Below are positions 27,588 to 37,429 of a DNA stretch of 64,000 nt, piece by piece. The stretch is from Colwellia demingiae (GTDB lineage: Bacteria > Pseudomonadota > Gammaproteobacteria > Enterobacterales > Alteromonadaceae): NCBI RefSeq assembly GCF_007954275.1, contig NZ_VOLT01000002.1, positions 372,001-436,000 on the forward strand, read 5' to 3'. A program made the translations under genes and the position numbers. Each line of letters starts with the position of its first letter. Position 1 is the stretch's first letter. The notes beneath the pieces are model-generated. The model was not told where the DNA came from. It worked only from the letters and a program-made list of their open reading frames with translations, and ran no database searches.

Positions 27588-29051
27588 ATGTTTTTATTTT
27601 CTTTTCCCGTTCAAGCTCGCACAACTGTTGCCAGCATCATCACATTAAGTTTGTTATGTGTTGTTAGCCCTACTCTTCAAGCTGCTGATAATCAAAAAGT
27701 TTGGTCATTTAATAGCACAGTGAAAACCGCACAAAAAAACGACCCTTGGCTCACGGGCAATAAACACCAGCAACAAGCCGTTGAGGCCCTGAGCAATGCA
27801 GCTTCAAGTTTACCTGACCCTAAAATGTCAGTCGCATTTGCAAACCTGCCTACCGATGGTTTTGATTTTTCTCAAGAAGGTATGACACAGCTAAAGGTGG
27901 GTATTACCCAAATGTTTCCTCGTGGTGATAGCCTGACAATAAAGAATCAGCAATTACGTATTCAAAGTGAAGCCTATCCCTTTCAACGTAGCGACAGAGA
28001 AGCCAAAGTTGCGGTTACGGTTGGCAGTTTGTGGCTTGATGCTTATAACGTTCAACAAAGTATTATCCTGATTGAACAAAACCGCTCCTTGTTCGAGCAA
28101 TTAGCTGATGTTGCCCAAGCCAGCTATTCTTCAACCTTAGGTAAAACACGTCAACAAGATATTGTTCGTGCACAGCTAGAGTTAACGCAACTCGATGATC
28201 GACTAGATATACTCGCGCAACAGCAAAATGCTTATTTAGGTATGTTATCGCAATGGCTATCAACTGCTTTTATTGCTAATACAGTGCAAGTAAACATGAG
28301 TGAGGTCGGTCAACTACATAATATGAAATTGGCTAAAAAACTGCCTCAGTTAGATTTGCTTCATAAAGATTTGCTCCAATCGGGTTCAGCCCGTTCAAAT
28401 TTAAAAAGTAATGATCTGAGTAATAACCCTTGGTTATCTGTTGAAGAACTGACTCAAGTTTTTGCTAAGCACCCTGCAATTATTGCCTTAGATAAAAAAA
28501 TACTAGCGACAAAAACAGGTATAAATTTGGCAGAACAAGCCTATCAACCAGAATGGGGCATTAACGCAAGTTATGGCTATCGTGATGATGATGCCATGGG
28601 TAATAATCGAGCAGATTTATTTTCTGTTGGGGTTACTTTCGATTTACCATTGTTTACTGATAACCGTCAAGATATGACCGTAAAATCAGCGGTTTCAGCG
28701 ACAGAAGCGGTAAAAACAGAAAAGGTATTATTACTACGCCGATTACTCGGTGCTTTCTCTAGTGCGCAAGGACGTTTATCACGATTGAATAATCGTAAAA
28801 CACTTTACCAAACAAGACTGTTACCGCAAGTTAACGACCAAGCAGAAGCCTCATTAACAGCATATACCAATGATGATGGCGATTTTTCAGAAGTAGTAAG
28901 ATCACGTATTGCCGTACTCAACGCTGAGATCGAACAACTAAAAATTGCCGTTGAACAGCAAAAAATAATCTTAGAACTGAATTACCTCTTTGTCGGTAAT
29001 TTGGCTACGAACAATACACCGGCAGACTTTGCTATAGGTGAGGAAAAATAA
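27588..29051 (+). CDS. cusC: TolC-family outer-membrane efflux protein (CusC-like)
   Basis: 487-residue outer-membrane channel subunit of a tripartite metal efflux pump. It has a signal peptide (ending near TLQAAD), then two long alpha-helical repeats with an internal beta strand pair, typical of the OEP family. GVTFDLPLFTDNRQDMTVKSA in the second half is a characteristic segment. A strong AGGAGGGAG ribosome site precedes the ATG. Its stop overlaps the start of the adaptor gene by one base. The substrate, copper or silver, is inferred from the neighbours. Confidence 0.88.
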   Translation: MFLFSFPVQARTTVASIITLSLLCVVSPTLQAADNQKVWSFNSTVKTAQKNDPWLTGNKHQQQAVEALSNAASSLPDPKMSVAFANLPTDGFDFSQEGMTQLKVGITQMFPRGDSLTIKNQQLRIQSEAYPFQRSDREAKVAVTVGSLWLDAYNVQQSIILIEQNRSLFEQLADVAQASYSSTLGKTRQQDIVRAQLELTQLDDRLDILAQQQNAYLGMLSQWLSTAFIANTVQVNMSEVGQLHNMKLAKKLPQLDLLHKDLLQSGSARSNLKSNDLSNNPWLSVEELTQVFAKHPAIIALDKKILATKTGINLAEQAYQPEWGINASYGYRDDDAMGNNRADLFSVGVTFDLPLFTDNRQDMTVKSAVSATEAVKTEKVLLLRRLLGAFSSAQGRLSRLNNRKTLYQTRLLPQVNDQAEASLTAYTNDDGDFSEVVRSRIAVLNAEIEQLKIAVEQQKIILELNYLFVGNLATNNTPADFAIGEEK

Positions 29052-30613
29052 TGACTATCAATAAAGAAACCAACAACTCAGTAAAACGTCCACCGTTAAA
29101 AACCGGACTAGTTGCGTTAACAAGTTTAGTCTTAGGGATAATAATAACCTTAACAGTGATAACTTTTTTACCTTCAAAACCAACCACTGTTGATAATAGT
29201 ACAGAAGAAAATAGACCCTTGTACTGGGTAGCGCCAATGGATGCAAATTTCAGACGTGATCAACCTGGTCAATCCCCTATGGGAATGGATTTGATCCCTT
29301 ATTACGGTAGTCAAAATAATACGATTGATGAAGGCCCTGGTACTATAAAAATATCGCCGAGTGTTATTAACAACTTAGGTGTACGTACTACTACGGCAAC
29401 TTACCGCCCACTAAAAACCACGATAGAAACCGTTGGTTACGTCACTTATGATGAAGACAAATTAGTGAATATTCACCCACGTATTGCAGGCTGGGTTGAA
29501 AAGCTCTACATCAACGCTATTGGTGATCCGGTTAAAAAAGGACAACCGCTTTATGACATCTATTCTCCTGAATTGGTCAATGCTCAAGAAGAATTACTGC
29601 TCGCGCTAGATCGAAAAAATAAACGTTTAATTATCGCGGCGGAAAATCGTCTTATCGCGCTACAAATTCCTCGTAACGCCATTAATACATTAAAAAAAGA
29701 TAAAAAAGTACAACTAAATGTCACCTTTTACGCACCACAAAATGGTGTGGTAGAGAGCTTATTTGTCAGACAAGGTTTTTACGTCAAACCAGAAACCATG
29801 ATGTTGTCCATAGTAGATTTAACGCAGGTATGGGTGAAAGCAGAAGTTTTTGAGCACGATGTCTTTAAAGTTGTCATGGGCGATAGTGCTAGCATGCGTT
29901 TAGATTATTTGCCCTCTAAACAATGGTTCGGTAAAGTTGAACACGTGCATCCCATGTTAAACCCAAAAACTAGAACCGGTATTGTTAGGCTGCATTTTAA
30001 TAACCAGAATGGTGATTTAAGACCTAATATGTTCGCGCAAATTTCAATAGCGATCAACGACAACGAATCTGCTTTGCAAGTACCAAAAGAAGCCGTTATT
30101 CGTACTGGTAACCAAGACAGAGTTGTTTTGGCGCTAGGCGATGGTTACTTTAAGTCGATCGCGGTGAAAATTGGTCGTTTTGATCGTGATAATATCGAGA
30201 TTATTTCTGGTCTTTCTGTTGGAGAGAAAGTGGTCAGTTCTGCACAATTTCTTCTCGACTCTGAATCTAGCAAAACGTCTGACTTTAACCGTATGTATAT
30301 TGAAGAATTTAAGCCTGATGATTCAACAGCCGAAACGAATAACGACGTTTCTTCAGCAACTGTGCATGGCACGGTTACTTCGGTAATGACCGGTCACCGC
30401 ATGGTCACTATCAATCGTGAAGCAATTGAAAAATGGAATAGAGAGCCTGCTAGTGTAGATTTCATGGTAAGTGAATCCGTTGATATGGCACTATTTACTG
30501 TTGATGCTTATTTAATGTTTACCTTCGAAATTAAAGACGGTGAATTTACCATTGTTAGCGCTATGGCAATGAAACAAGGCATGTTGCACGACATGACTCA
30601 GGGAGAGAAATAA
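29051..30613 (+). CDS. cusB: Periplasmic adaptor of metal RND pump (CusB-like) with C-terminal CusF-like domain
   Basis: 520-residue membrane-fusion protein. It has an N-terminal membrane anchor (about 18-42) and a heavy-metal-binding segment (YWVAPMDANFRRDQPGQSPM, then GMDLIPYYG; about 58-85). The lipoyl/barrel domains include YDEDKLVNIHPRIAGWVEKL. From about residue 435 there is a second small domain (VHGTVTSVMTGHRMVTINRE, then MALFTVDAYLMFTFEIKDGE) that looks like CusF, the metallochaperone that is a separate gene in E. coli. Overlaps with cusC and cusA by one base each show tight coupling. Confidence 0.9.
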   Translation: MTINKETNNSVKRPPLKTGLVALTSLVLGIIITLTVITFLPSKPTTVDNSTEENRPLYWVAPMDANFRRDQPGQSPMGMDLIPYYGSQNNTIDEGPGTIKISPSVINNLGVRTTTATYRPLKTTIETVGYVTYDEDKLVNIHPRIAGWVEKLYINAIGDPVKKGQPLYDIYSPELVNAQEELLLALDRKNKRLIIAAENRLIALQIPRNAINTLKKDKKVQLNVTFYAPQNGVVESLFVRQGFYVKPETMMLSIVDLTQVWVKAEVFEHDVFKVVMGDSASMRLDYLPSKQWFGKVEHVHPMLNPKTRTGIVRLHFNNQNGDLRPNMFAQISIAINDNESALQVPKEAVIRTGNQDRVVLALGDGYFKSIAVKIGRFDRDNIEIISGLSVGEKVVSSAQFLLDSESSKTSDFNRMYIEEFKPDDSTAETNNDVSSATVHGTVTSVMTGHRMVTINREAIEKWNREPASVDFMVSESVDMALFTVDAYLMFTFEIKDGEFTIVSAMAMKQGMLHDMTQGEK

Positions 30614-33600
30614 TGATTGCTGCCATTATTCGTTGGTCAGTAGGCAATCGTTTCTTTGTCATACTAGCCACTATGATTTTAGTGGGCGTAGGTTTGTATT
30701 CAGTAAAAAATACGCCTATTGATGCATTGCCTGATTTATCTGATGTGCAAGTTATTATCAAAACGAGTTATCCCGGACAAGCACCGCAAGTGGTTGAAGA
30801 TCAGGTAACTTATCCGCTTACTACCGCCATGTTGTCAGTACCTGGCGCGGTAACTGTGCGTGGTTTCTCTTTTTTTGGTGATTCTTATGTCTATATTATT
30901 TTTGAAGAGGATACTGATCTTTATTGGGCTCGTTCTCGCGTATTAGAATATTTAAGTCAGGTATCTTCTAACCTGCCTAGTGATGCAAAACCACAATTAG
31001 GCCCTGATGCTACAGGCGTTGGTTGGGTATACCTATATTCCTTGATCGACAAAACTGGCCAACATGATTTAAGTCAATTACGTAGCTTACAAGATTGGTT
31101 TTTAAAATATGAACTGCAAACTGTAAAAGGCGTTTCAGAGGTAACCGCACTAGGCGGCATGGTTAAGCAATACCAAGTGCAAGTTAACCCTGACAAGCTA
31201 CGTGCTTTTGGCATTCCACTCTCTCTTATTCAAACTGCCATTAAACAAGGCAACCAAGAGATTGGCGCTTCCGTAGTAGAAATGGCCGAAGCTGAATACA
31301 TGGTAAGGGCAACGGGCTACCTAAAAGGCGTAGAAGACCTTGAAAATATTCCCTTAGGTGTCAATAAAAACGGTACACCATTGTTACTTAAAGATGTTGC
31401 AGAAATAGGCACTGGTCCACAAATGCGCCGTGGCATTGCCGAGCTTAATGGTGAGGGTGAAACCGTTGGCGGCATTGTGGTGATGCGCTTTGGTGAAAAT
31501 GCTCAGCAGGTCATTAACGGCGTAAAGGCTAAACTAGAACAATTGAAAAAAGGCTTACCTGAAGGGGTAGAAATTGTTCCTGTATATGACAGATCGGCGT
31601 TAATTGAGCGTGCAGTGAGCAACTTAGCGATGAAGCTTTTAGAGGAGTTTGGTGTTGTCGCTTTAGTTTGCGTCATTTTCCTCTTTCATCTCCGTTCTTC
31701 TTTAGTGGTGATCATTAGCATTCCTGTCGGTATTTTAACAGCCTTTATCGTAATGCATGCACAAGGTTTGAATGCCAACATCATGTCTCTTGGTGGCATT
31801 GCTATTGCCATTGGCGCTATGGTTGATGGTGCGATTGTGATGATTGAAAACATGCACAAGCACATGGAGCGCTTACCCCAAGATCAGCCCTTATCAAACG
31901 ATAAACGTTGGCAGATTGTGATTGATTCCGCTAGCGAAGTAGGCCCGGCATTATTCTTTAGCTTACTCATTATCACGGTCAGCTTTGTGCCTGTATTTAC
32001 CCTTGAAGCGCAAGAAGGTCGAATGTTTTCACCACTCGCTTTCACCAAAACCTATGCAATGGCTGCGGCGGCGGCGTTAGCTATTACCTTGATACCAGTA
32101 TTAATGGGTTATTTTATTCGTGGTAAAGTACTCGCTGAACATAAAAACCCAGTGAATAAATTCTTAACTGCATTGTACCTACCTGCGCTCAAAACAGTAT
32201 TACGCTTTCCTAAAGTTACCTTAACTGCCGCCGTAGTCGTGCTTATCATTGGTTTATATCCGTTAGATAAAATAGGCAGTGAATTCATTCCACCTCTTGA
32301 TGAAGGTGATTTGATGTATATGCCTACCACTTATCCTGGAATATCTATCGGTCAAGCAAGACAGTTACTGCAACAAACCGACAAGCTGATTAAAACGGTA
32401 CCTGAAGTAAAAACCGTTTTTGGTAAAATGGGACGCGCTGAAACAGCAACGGATCCTGCACCGTTAACTATGATAGAAACCTTCATTCAATTTAAGCCTA
32501 AAAGTGAATGGCGAGAAGGTATGACTAGCGCTAGTTTGAAAAAAGAACTTGATGCGATAGTAAAACTCCCCGGTGTCACAAATGCCTGGGTTATGCCAAT
32601 AAAAACCCGTATAGATATGTTAGCTACAGGGATAAAAACACCTGTAGGCATTAAAATATCGGGGCCAAAACTTGAAACGATTCAATCCATTGGTCAACAG
32701 CTTGAAAGTATCTTGGCCAAAGTACCTGGTACAGCTTCAGTATATTCTGAGCGTGTTGCTGGCGGTCGCTATATCAAAGTTGATATTCAACGCGGCAAAG
32801 CGGCTCGTTATGGTTTAAATATTAGTGATATTCAACAAGTGGTTGCCACCGCAATTGGCGGTATGAATGTTACCAATACAGTAGAAGGTTTAGAGCGTTA
32901 TCCTGTTAGTTTACGTTATCCCCAAGATTACCGAGACTCACCAGAGCAGCTTTCACAATTACCTATTGTTACGCCCAATGGTCAGCGAATTTCGTTAGGC
33001 GATGTTGCCCATATATTTATTGAAGATGGTCCGCCTGGTATTAAATCAGAGAATGCCAGATTAACGGGCTGGGCTTTCATTGACTTGGCTGATACCAAAG
33101 GGGTTGATGTTGGCAGTTACGTGAACCATGCACAAACGGTACTAGATAAGGAATTGAAACTTCCTACAGGTTATTCTATTACTTGGGCAGGTCAGTATGA
33201 ATACATGCAGAGGGCGAAAGCCAAACTGACTTATGTTGTCCCATTAACGCTGGCAATTATCATTGTATTACTGTATCTAAACTTTCGTAATGTCATTGAA
33301 GTCGCCATGATTTTAGGTACGCTACCACTTGCTATGGTGGGGAGTATTTGGTTAATGTACTTACAAGGTTTCAACTTCTCTGTCGCAGTAGGTGTTGGTT
33401 TTATTGCCCTAGCTGGAGTTGCAGTAGAAATTGGCGTTATTATGCTGGTTTACTTAAATCAAGCGTATAATGCTTTATTGGCCGATAATGCCACAACAGG
33501 AAAAATGATAACAAAAGCAGATATTTCACAGGCAGTACTTCATGGGGCAGGTTTAAGAGTAAGACCTGTTATGATGACCGGAGGAACGGTTATTGTTGGC

Positions 33601-33780
33601 TTATTACCCATATTATATGGCACAGGAACCGGCTCAGAAGTGATGAGTCGAATTGCTGCACCTATGGTAGGTGGTATGGCAAGCGCTATGTTGTTGACCT
33701 TGCTCGTTTTACCCGCGCTCTATTATTTGTGGCGCTCTACCAATTTACCTACGACTACGGTTGAAGTTCAAGAAAAATAA
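30613..33780 (+). CDS. cusA: Heavy-metal RND efflux transporter (CusA/CzcA family)
   Basis: 1055-residue inner-membrane proton-driven exporter. The N-terminal NTPIDALPDLSDVQVII is typical of heavy-metal RND pumps, and the TM4 proton-relay region is GGIAIAIGAMVDGAIVMIEN (about 394-413) with the essential Asp. The three-methionine relay expected of CusA is consistent with Met-rich stretches, for example NAWVMPIKTRIDMLATG. The family exports Cu(I)/Ag(I) or divalent ions; the CusF-like domain in the adaptor favours copper/silver. Last of the three pump genes. Confidence 0.92.
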   Translation: MIAAIIRWSVGNRFFVILATMILVGVGLYSVKNTPIDALPDLSDVQVIIKTSYPGQAPQVVEDQVTYPLTTAMLSVPGAVTVRGFSFFGDSYVYIIFEEDTDLYWARSRVLEYLSQVSSNLPSDAKPQLGPDATGVGWVYLYSLIDKTGQHDLSQLRSLQDWFLKYELQTVKGVSEVTALGGMVKQYQVQVNPDKLRAFGIPLSLIQTAIKQGNQEIGASVVEMAEAEYMVRATGYLKGVEDLENIPLGVNKNGTPLLLKDVAEIGTGPQMRRGIAELNGEGETVGGIVVMRFGENAQQVINGVKAKLEQLKKGLPEGVEIVPVYDRSALIERAVSNLAMKLLEEFGVVALVCVIFLFHLRSSLVVIISIPVGILTAFIVMHAQGLNANIMSLGGIAIAIGAMVDGAIVMIENMHKHMERLPQDQPLSNDKRWQIVIDSASEVGPALFFSLLIITVSFVPVFTLEAQEGRMFSPLAFTKTYAMAAAAALAITLIPVLMGYFIRGKVLAEHKNPVNKFLTALYLPALKTVLRFPKVTLTAAVVVLIIGLYPLDKIGSEFIPPLDEGDLMYMPTTYPGISIGQARQLLQQTDKLIKTVPEVKTVFGKMGRAETATDPAPLTMIETFIQFKPKSEWREGMTSASLKKELDAIVKLPGVTNAWVMPIKTRIDMLATGIKTPVGIKISGPKLETIQSIGQQLESILAKVPGTASVYSERVAGGRYIKVDIQRGKAARYGLNISDIQQVVATAIGGMNVTNTVEGLERYPVSLRYPQDYRDSPEQLSQLPIVTPNGQRISLGDVAHIFIEDGPPGIKSENARLTGWAFIDLADTKGVDVGSYVNHAQTVLDKELKLPTGYSITWAGQYEYMQRAKAKLTYVVPLTLAIIIVLLYLNFRNVIEVAMILGTLPLAMVGSIWLMYLQGFNFSVAVGVGFIALAGVAVEIGVIMLVYLNQAYNALLADNATTGKMITKADISQAVLHGAGLRVRPVMMTGGTVIVGLLPILYGTGTGSEVMSRIAAPMVGGMASAMLLTLLVLPALYYLWRSTNLPTTTVEVQEK

Positions 33781-33781
33781 C

Positions 33782-34660
33782 ATGATAAAACATACTAAAA
33801 ATCTTATACCACTTAGTCTCGCATTCTTGGTTATATGCGCAAGCATTCTTACTAAGCCTGTCCAGGCAAAAGTATTAGTTGTCGCTTCTGATGAATGGTG
33901 TCCTTATGTCTGTGATAATGCGAATCTTCCAGGATTTTTAGTTGAAATAGTGACAGAGATCGCGGCTAAAAACAGCCTTAAAGTAAAGTTTGCTTTAACG
34001 CCTTTAGCAAGAGCACTAGACCTCACTGAAAAGGGTAAAATAGACATAGTTCTTGGTTTAACGCCACAGCATGTAAGTGACTTTCAGCTGCAAAAAAGTC
34101 ACTTAAGCTTTGGTGGTTTATATAATGATTTTTATGTACGTGCTACTGACCCATGGCGCTTTCAAAGTATTACTGACTTAGAAGGCGCGTTAAAAAACAA
34201 TGCTGTTTTTGGTACTATCAATGGCTATGAGTACGGCGAAAAAATCGAGAATTTACTTAAAGATAATGCTGCACATGTATTCTCTGCTAGTGGTAATTCC
34301 CCATTGCAAAAACAATTGAGAATGTTGCGTTTAGGGCGATTAGATATTTTATTGGACTCAAGATTTACTGTGCAATATCAGCTATCTAAGTTGTCACAAA
34401 AAACATCACAGTTAAAAACATCAACTACGTCCGATCCAACAATCGTTTATGCCGGCACTGAAGGAATTTTTATTCCGCTGTTTTTAGGGTTTTCACCTTT
34501 ACTGAGTAAAGAATACATACAAATTTTCGATTATGGCTTAAGTAACCTTAGAGAAAATGGGCAGTTAAACAGAATTTTAGCAAAATATGGCGTGAGAGAT
34601 TGGCATCAGCAATCTGTTACGCTTCAAGATAAAGAATCATCACTATTAATGGAGGGATAA
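33782..34660 (+). CDS. Periplasmic solute-binding protein, family 3
   Basis: About 292 residues starting at MIKHTKNLIP, one base after the cusA stop. It has a signal peptide (LSLAFLVICASILTKPVQA) and then a bacterial SBP-3 fold (VLVVASDEWCPYVCDNANLP, then GKIDIVLGLTPQHVSDFQLQ and LNRILAKYGVRDW at the C-terminus). Proteins of this type in Alteromonadales are often stand-alone sensors or binding proteins. No permease gene is nearby. The placement suggests expression with the pump; whether it binds metal complexes or an unrelated solute cannot be told. Confidence 0.8.
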   Translation: MIKHTKNLIPLSLAFLVICASILTKPVQAKVLVVASDEWCPYVCDNANLPGFLVEIVTEIAAKNSLKVKFALTPLARALDLTEKGKIDIVLGLTPQHVSDFQLQKSHLSFGGLYNDFYVRATDPWRFQSITDLEGALKNNAVFGTINGYEYGEKIENLLKDNAAHVFSASGNSPLQKQLRMLRLGRLDILLDSRFTVQYQLSKLSQKTSQLKTSTTSDPTIVYAGTEGIFIPLFLGFSPLLSKEYIQIFDYGLSNLRENGQLNRILAKYGVRDWHQQSVTLQDKESSLLMEG

Positions 34661-34722
34661 AGTCTTTTTTGAAAGGCTACCCTGATTCATTATTACCCTA
34701 AACATTAATTTTAAGACTATAA

Positions 34723-35304
34723 ATGCACTTTTTCAAAAAAATAATACTTACTAGCTTGGTTAATTTTCTAACCATATTTGTTGTGTCTGCCAGTGCAGAT
34801 ATCACTCAGGTACCTTTAGATAAATACCAATGGAGCTATGACACAGACCCGTATGGTAGTGAAGCCATTATTAACGAAAAGCTTATTAGACATGGCGGTA
34901 TTTGGATCAAATTTAAGCGAGTGCCCCGCGTTGATGCTAAGCGTAATTCATGGGTTGAATTAATTTACAGGTTACCTAGCGCTTCTTTGGCTGGTAGCCA
35001 GAAAATACGTTTAACCTACCAATGTGATATTGCTCTCATTATTAAATTATCACAGCGAGAATACGGTAAAAATGGCGATCAAAGTTATGCTCATTACCAA
35101 ATAGAGTTACCACCGACAAACCAGTGGTCAACTAAGGAAGTTGATTTAAAAGACTTCTCACGACCAGAATGGATACCCGCCAGCGCAACAGATTATGGTT
35201 TATTACCTGAACATATTGATGCAATTTATTTGACACCAAGCATGACAGATACAGACGGTGGAGAAGCTATTTTACAAGTACGTTCGATTGAGTTAATACC
35301 TTAA
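34723..35304 (+). CDS. Secreted beta-sandwich protein of unknown function
   Basis: 193 residues with an N-terminal signal (IILTSLVNFLTIFVVSASAD) and a mature part rich in beta strands and aromatics (YQWSYDTDPYGSEA, WSTKEVDLKDFSRPEW). It resembles a galactose-binding-like or CIA30-type jelly roll, but I recognise no named family. It follows the binding protein by 62 bases on the same strand, so it may be part of the same transcript. No catalytic motif is seen. Confidence 0.65.
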   Translation: MHFFKKIILTSLVNFLTIFVVSASADITQVPLDKYQWSYDTDPYGSEAIINEKLIRHGGIWIKFKRVPRVDAKRNSWVELIYRLPSASLAGSQKIRLTYQCDIALIIKLSQREYGKNGDQSYAHYQIELPPTNQWSTKEVDLKDFSRPEWIPASATDYGLLPEHIDAIYLTPSMTDTDGGEAILQVRSIELIP

Positions 35305-35415
35305 ATACTTTAAGGAATAACTTTAAGCAATCACAGTAGAGGACCACTTTAGAAAACAGCAGCTATTCTTCACAAGCTTTCAACTTATCTATGCTTTAAA
35401 TAAAATACTCAACGA

Positions 35416-35955
35416 CTATTTTTTTAATCCGACAATGCTATATTCGCCACCGACAGTGAGTTTAACTACTACCGGTTTATCTGATGTATTTTTCCAATAC
35501 CAGCCGTGAACACCTGCAAATGGCGTAGTAAAACTACCTTTCATTTCCGTCAACGTCGCAATAGCATAACTTTCATAATAACCTGTGGTATCACCTTCAG
35601 GCTCGCCGTGTAAATCAAAGAAAAGTGCAGTACCATCAGTTTGCCATTGATATTCCATTTTCTTAAACTGTGCCATAGCAAATTTATACTCAACACCGCG
35701 CCCTGCAGGGACAATAACTTCAATAATATCGGTTTCTTGCTGATTTGCTGTGTTGAGTTCATCACTTTTTTTGATGCTAATTGACGCAGTCCCCCCTGGG
35801 TTTGCTAAAGCCGTTAAGCCAAGCTTAGCGCCAATACCCGTAGGATCTATATTGTATTCTGCTGGTAATATAAAACTAATTAGTACTAAGCCCGCAATCA
35901 CCAGAGCGATAATCGTTGATTTGAGTAAAGCATTATTTGATAACGTATGTTGCAT
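35416..35955 (-). CDS. Membrane-anchored periplasmic protein
   Basis: 179 residues from MQHTLSNNALL: one N-terminal membrane helix (STIIALVIAGLVLISFIL) and a periplasmic domain containing YESYAIATLTEMKGSFTTPF and GVHGWYWKNTSDKPVVVKL. In relatives, similar proteins are annotated as transmembrane anchor proteins and occur beside HupE/UreJ-2 genes near metal efflux operons, as here. The start codon directly abuts the end of MITE A (35957), so the element must supply upstream signals or has displaced the original ones. Function unknown. Confidence 0.72.
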   Translation of the reverse strand: MQHTLSNNALLKSTIIALVIAGLVLISFILPAEYNIDPTGIGAKLGLTALANPGGTASISIKKSDELNTANQQETDIIEVIVPAGRGVEYKFAMAQFKKMEYQWQTDGTALFFDLHGEPEGDTTGYYESYAIATLTEMKGSFTTPFAGVHGWYWKNTSDKPVVVKLTVGGEYSIVGLKK

Positions 35956-35956
35956 A

Positions 35957-36223
35957 TATACCCGTTCTACTTGTAGATGCATGATTCAGTTAGAATTAGA
36001 AACGCCTTTAGGCAAGACTTTGATTGAATAGAATAGCTATTCTATTGTCGAAATCAATAACGCAGCATAAAGTGTTTCTAAACCAGCCCCTTGGGGAAGA
36101 CTGAGCAAATCATACTCTACGTTACATTTCTTTTTAAGGGAATGACCCTTAATAAAAAAATGCGCCTTGATTTTGAATCGCTCAGACTTCCTGAAACGAG
36201 CATATTCAAGTCGAGCGGGTAGA
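35957..36223 (-). mobile_element. MITE-like element A, copy 1 (267 bp)
   Basis: Shares its ends and most of its interior with the 314-bp element at 51650-51963, in opposite orientation. Shared blocks include CAGCCCCTTGGGGAAG, AGCAAATCATACTCT and a central AGAATAGCTATTCT-type palindrome. Relative to copy 2 it lacks an internal stretch of roughly 55-60 bp. Its left end touches the start codon of the gene at 35955. No ORF is inside. Confidence 0.82.
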
Positions 36224-36253
36224 TGTCTCTTTTTCTTATTGTTAATAATAACG

Positions 36254-36952
36254 CTAGCTAGTGAAATAACCGGTTAACTGAAAACCTATCAGCATAAAAC
36301 CTGCGCTCATTAATAAGGTATTACTTGCCGTTGAAAACTGTGTAAACGAATGATGTTTTCGCCAAAAGCTAATGACCAGTAATATAAATGTTAGCGCAGC
36401 AAACTGCCCCAACTCCACCCCTATATTAAAAGCAATCAAGTTCTCCCATAAACCCTCTTTGGGTAGTTGAAATTCTTGTAATTTTGTCGCTAAACCAAAG
36501 CCATGAAACAAGCCAAAAATCAGTACTGCCATTTTAGCATTTGGGCTAAAGCCTAAGGTACGCTGAAAACCACCTAAGTTATCAAAGCCTTTATAAACAA
36601 CCGACAGACCGATAATAGCATCAATTAGATAAGCATTAACTTGCACGTCACCCAGTACACCAAAGAGTAGAGTTAAGCTATGCCCCAAGGTAAACATACT
36701 GACATACAATAAAATGTCTTTGCTCTTGTATAAAAAGAATATTACGCCGGCTAAAAACAGCAAATGATCGTATCCGGTCACCATATGTTTAGCGCCAATA
36801 TACATAAAAGGGAAAAATTGAACCCCGGTATTGTTTTGTAAAAAAAGACGGGTACTTTCATCTACGCCATGAGCCATAGCATTGAAAGACAGTAAACCCA
36901 CCATACTCAATACCATAGTAATTAAGGCTAGGCGACTACTTCGAGGAAACAT
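36254..36952 (-). CDS. HupE/UreJ-2 family membrane protein
   Basis: 232 residues, a signal-like N-terminus (ending near AMAHG) and six to seven membrane segments. Typical blocks are GYDHLLFLAGVIFFLY (about 60-75), FTLGHSLTLL (about 86-95) and FGLFHGFGLATKL (about 147-159), with histidines that could bind Ni, Co or Cu. The HupE/UreJ-2 group is linked to metal uptake or handling. It is convergent with the cus-like operon and followed by the membrane-anchored gene, with MITE A between them. GGAG precedes the ATG. The metal is not determined. Confidence 0.82.
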   Translation of the reverse strand: MFPRSSRLALITMVLSMVGLLSFNAMAHGVDESTRLFLQNNTGVQFFPFMYIGAKHMVTGYDHLLFLAGVIFFLYKSKDILLYVSMFTLGHSLTLLFGVLGDVQVNAYLIDAIIGLSVVYKGFDNLGGFQRTLGFSPNAKMAVLIFGLFHGFGLATKLQEFQLPKEGLWENLIAFNIGVELGQFAALTFILLVISFWRKHHSFTQFSTASNTLLMSAGFMLIGFQLTGYFTS

Positions 36953-37429
36953 TAATTACTCCGCTGATTTCAGCCTATATTGAGTGATAAGAATGGTTGT
37001 TAAAACAAATAGCATTAGGACTGAGTACATAATGCCAGTTAAATAGATCCTGACAAGTCCTGCGGCTAAGATTTTTAAATTCAACTTGGTATTCTACAAA
37101 GCACCGACAAAGCAATATTCAATTCATGTTAATTTCACATGGTGAAATTTTTATTAAAGCCTCGTAGTGATATACACGTCCTTGGGTAATTAAATACTCC
37201 ACTTAAAATCGCTCAGCAAAGCCCTGTTTTGCCACACTTTCATAGCTAACTATGAGTCATTTTCTGCCGCCATTTAAAGAGATTTCCGTAAACTTTAGTG
37301 CCCTAGTACAACGACTAAAGTAACAAATAAATCAAAGCTGACACTTGTGTCAACTATCCATTCTGCTATAGTGAATCCATACGAATATTCAACTCGACAC
37401 TAAAAATCAAAATTAAAGCGGAAAGAATA
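36953..37429. other. Upstream region of xdhA
   Basis: Non-coding, with three structures: the palindrome AATTTCAC-ATG-GTGAAATT (37131-37149), a hairpin ACTTTAGT / ACTAAAGT (37292-37321) and the TGACACTTGTGTCA operator (37339-37352) overlapping a probable promoter. The rest shows nothing clear. A related TTTCACATAGTGAAA occurs at 53821. Confidence 0.7.
37339..37372 (+). promoter_or_regulatory. xdhA promoter with RutR-like operator
   Basis: TGACACTTGTGTCA (37339-37352; near-perfect palindrome) contains a -35-like TTGTGT, followed after 16 bases by TATAGT (37367-37372). The layout TGAC-N6-GTCAA matches the TTGAC-N6-GTCAA outline of E. coli RutR sites. The same palindrome lies in the divergent aminotransferase/tsx promoter at 55145. 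Confidence 0.65.

Noticed and set aside
36254..36952. Urease accessory or hydrogenase gene as evidence for a urease cluster
   Set aside because: The HupE/UreJ-2 name is a family label; no urease or hydrogenase gene is in the window, so it does not show where the urea from purine breakdown goes.
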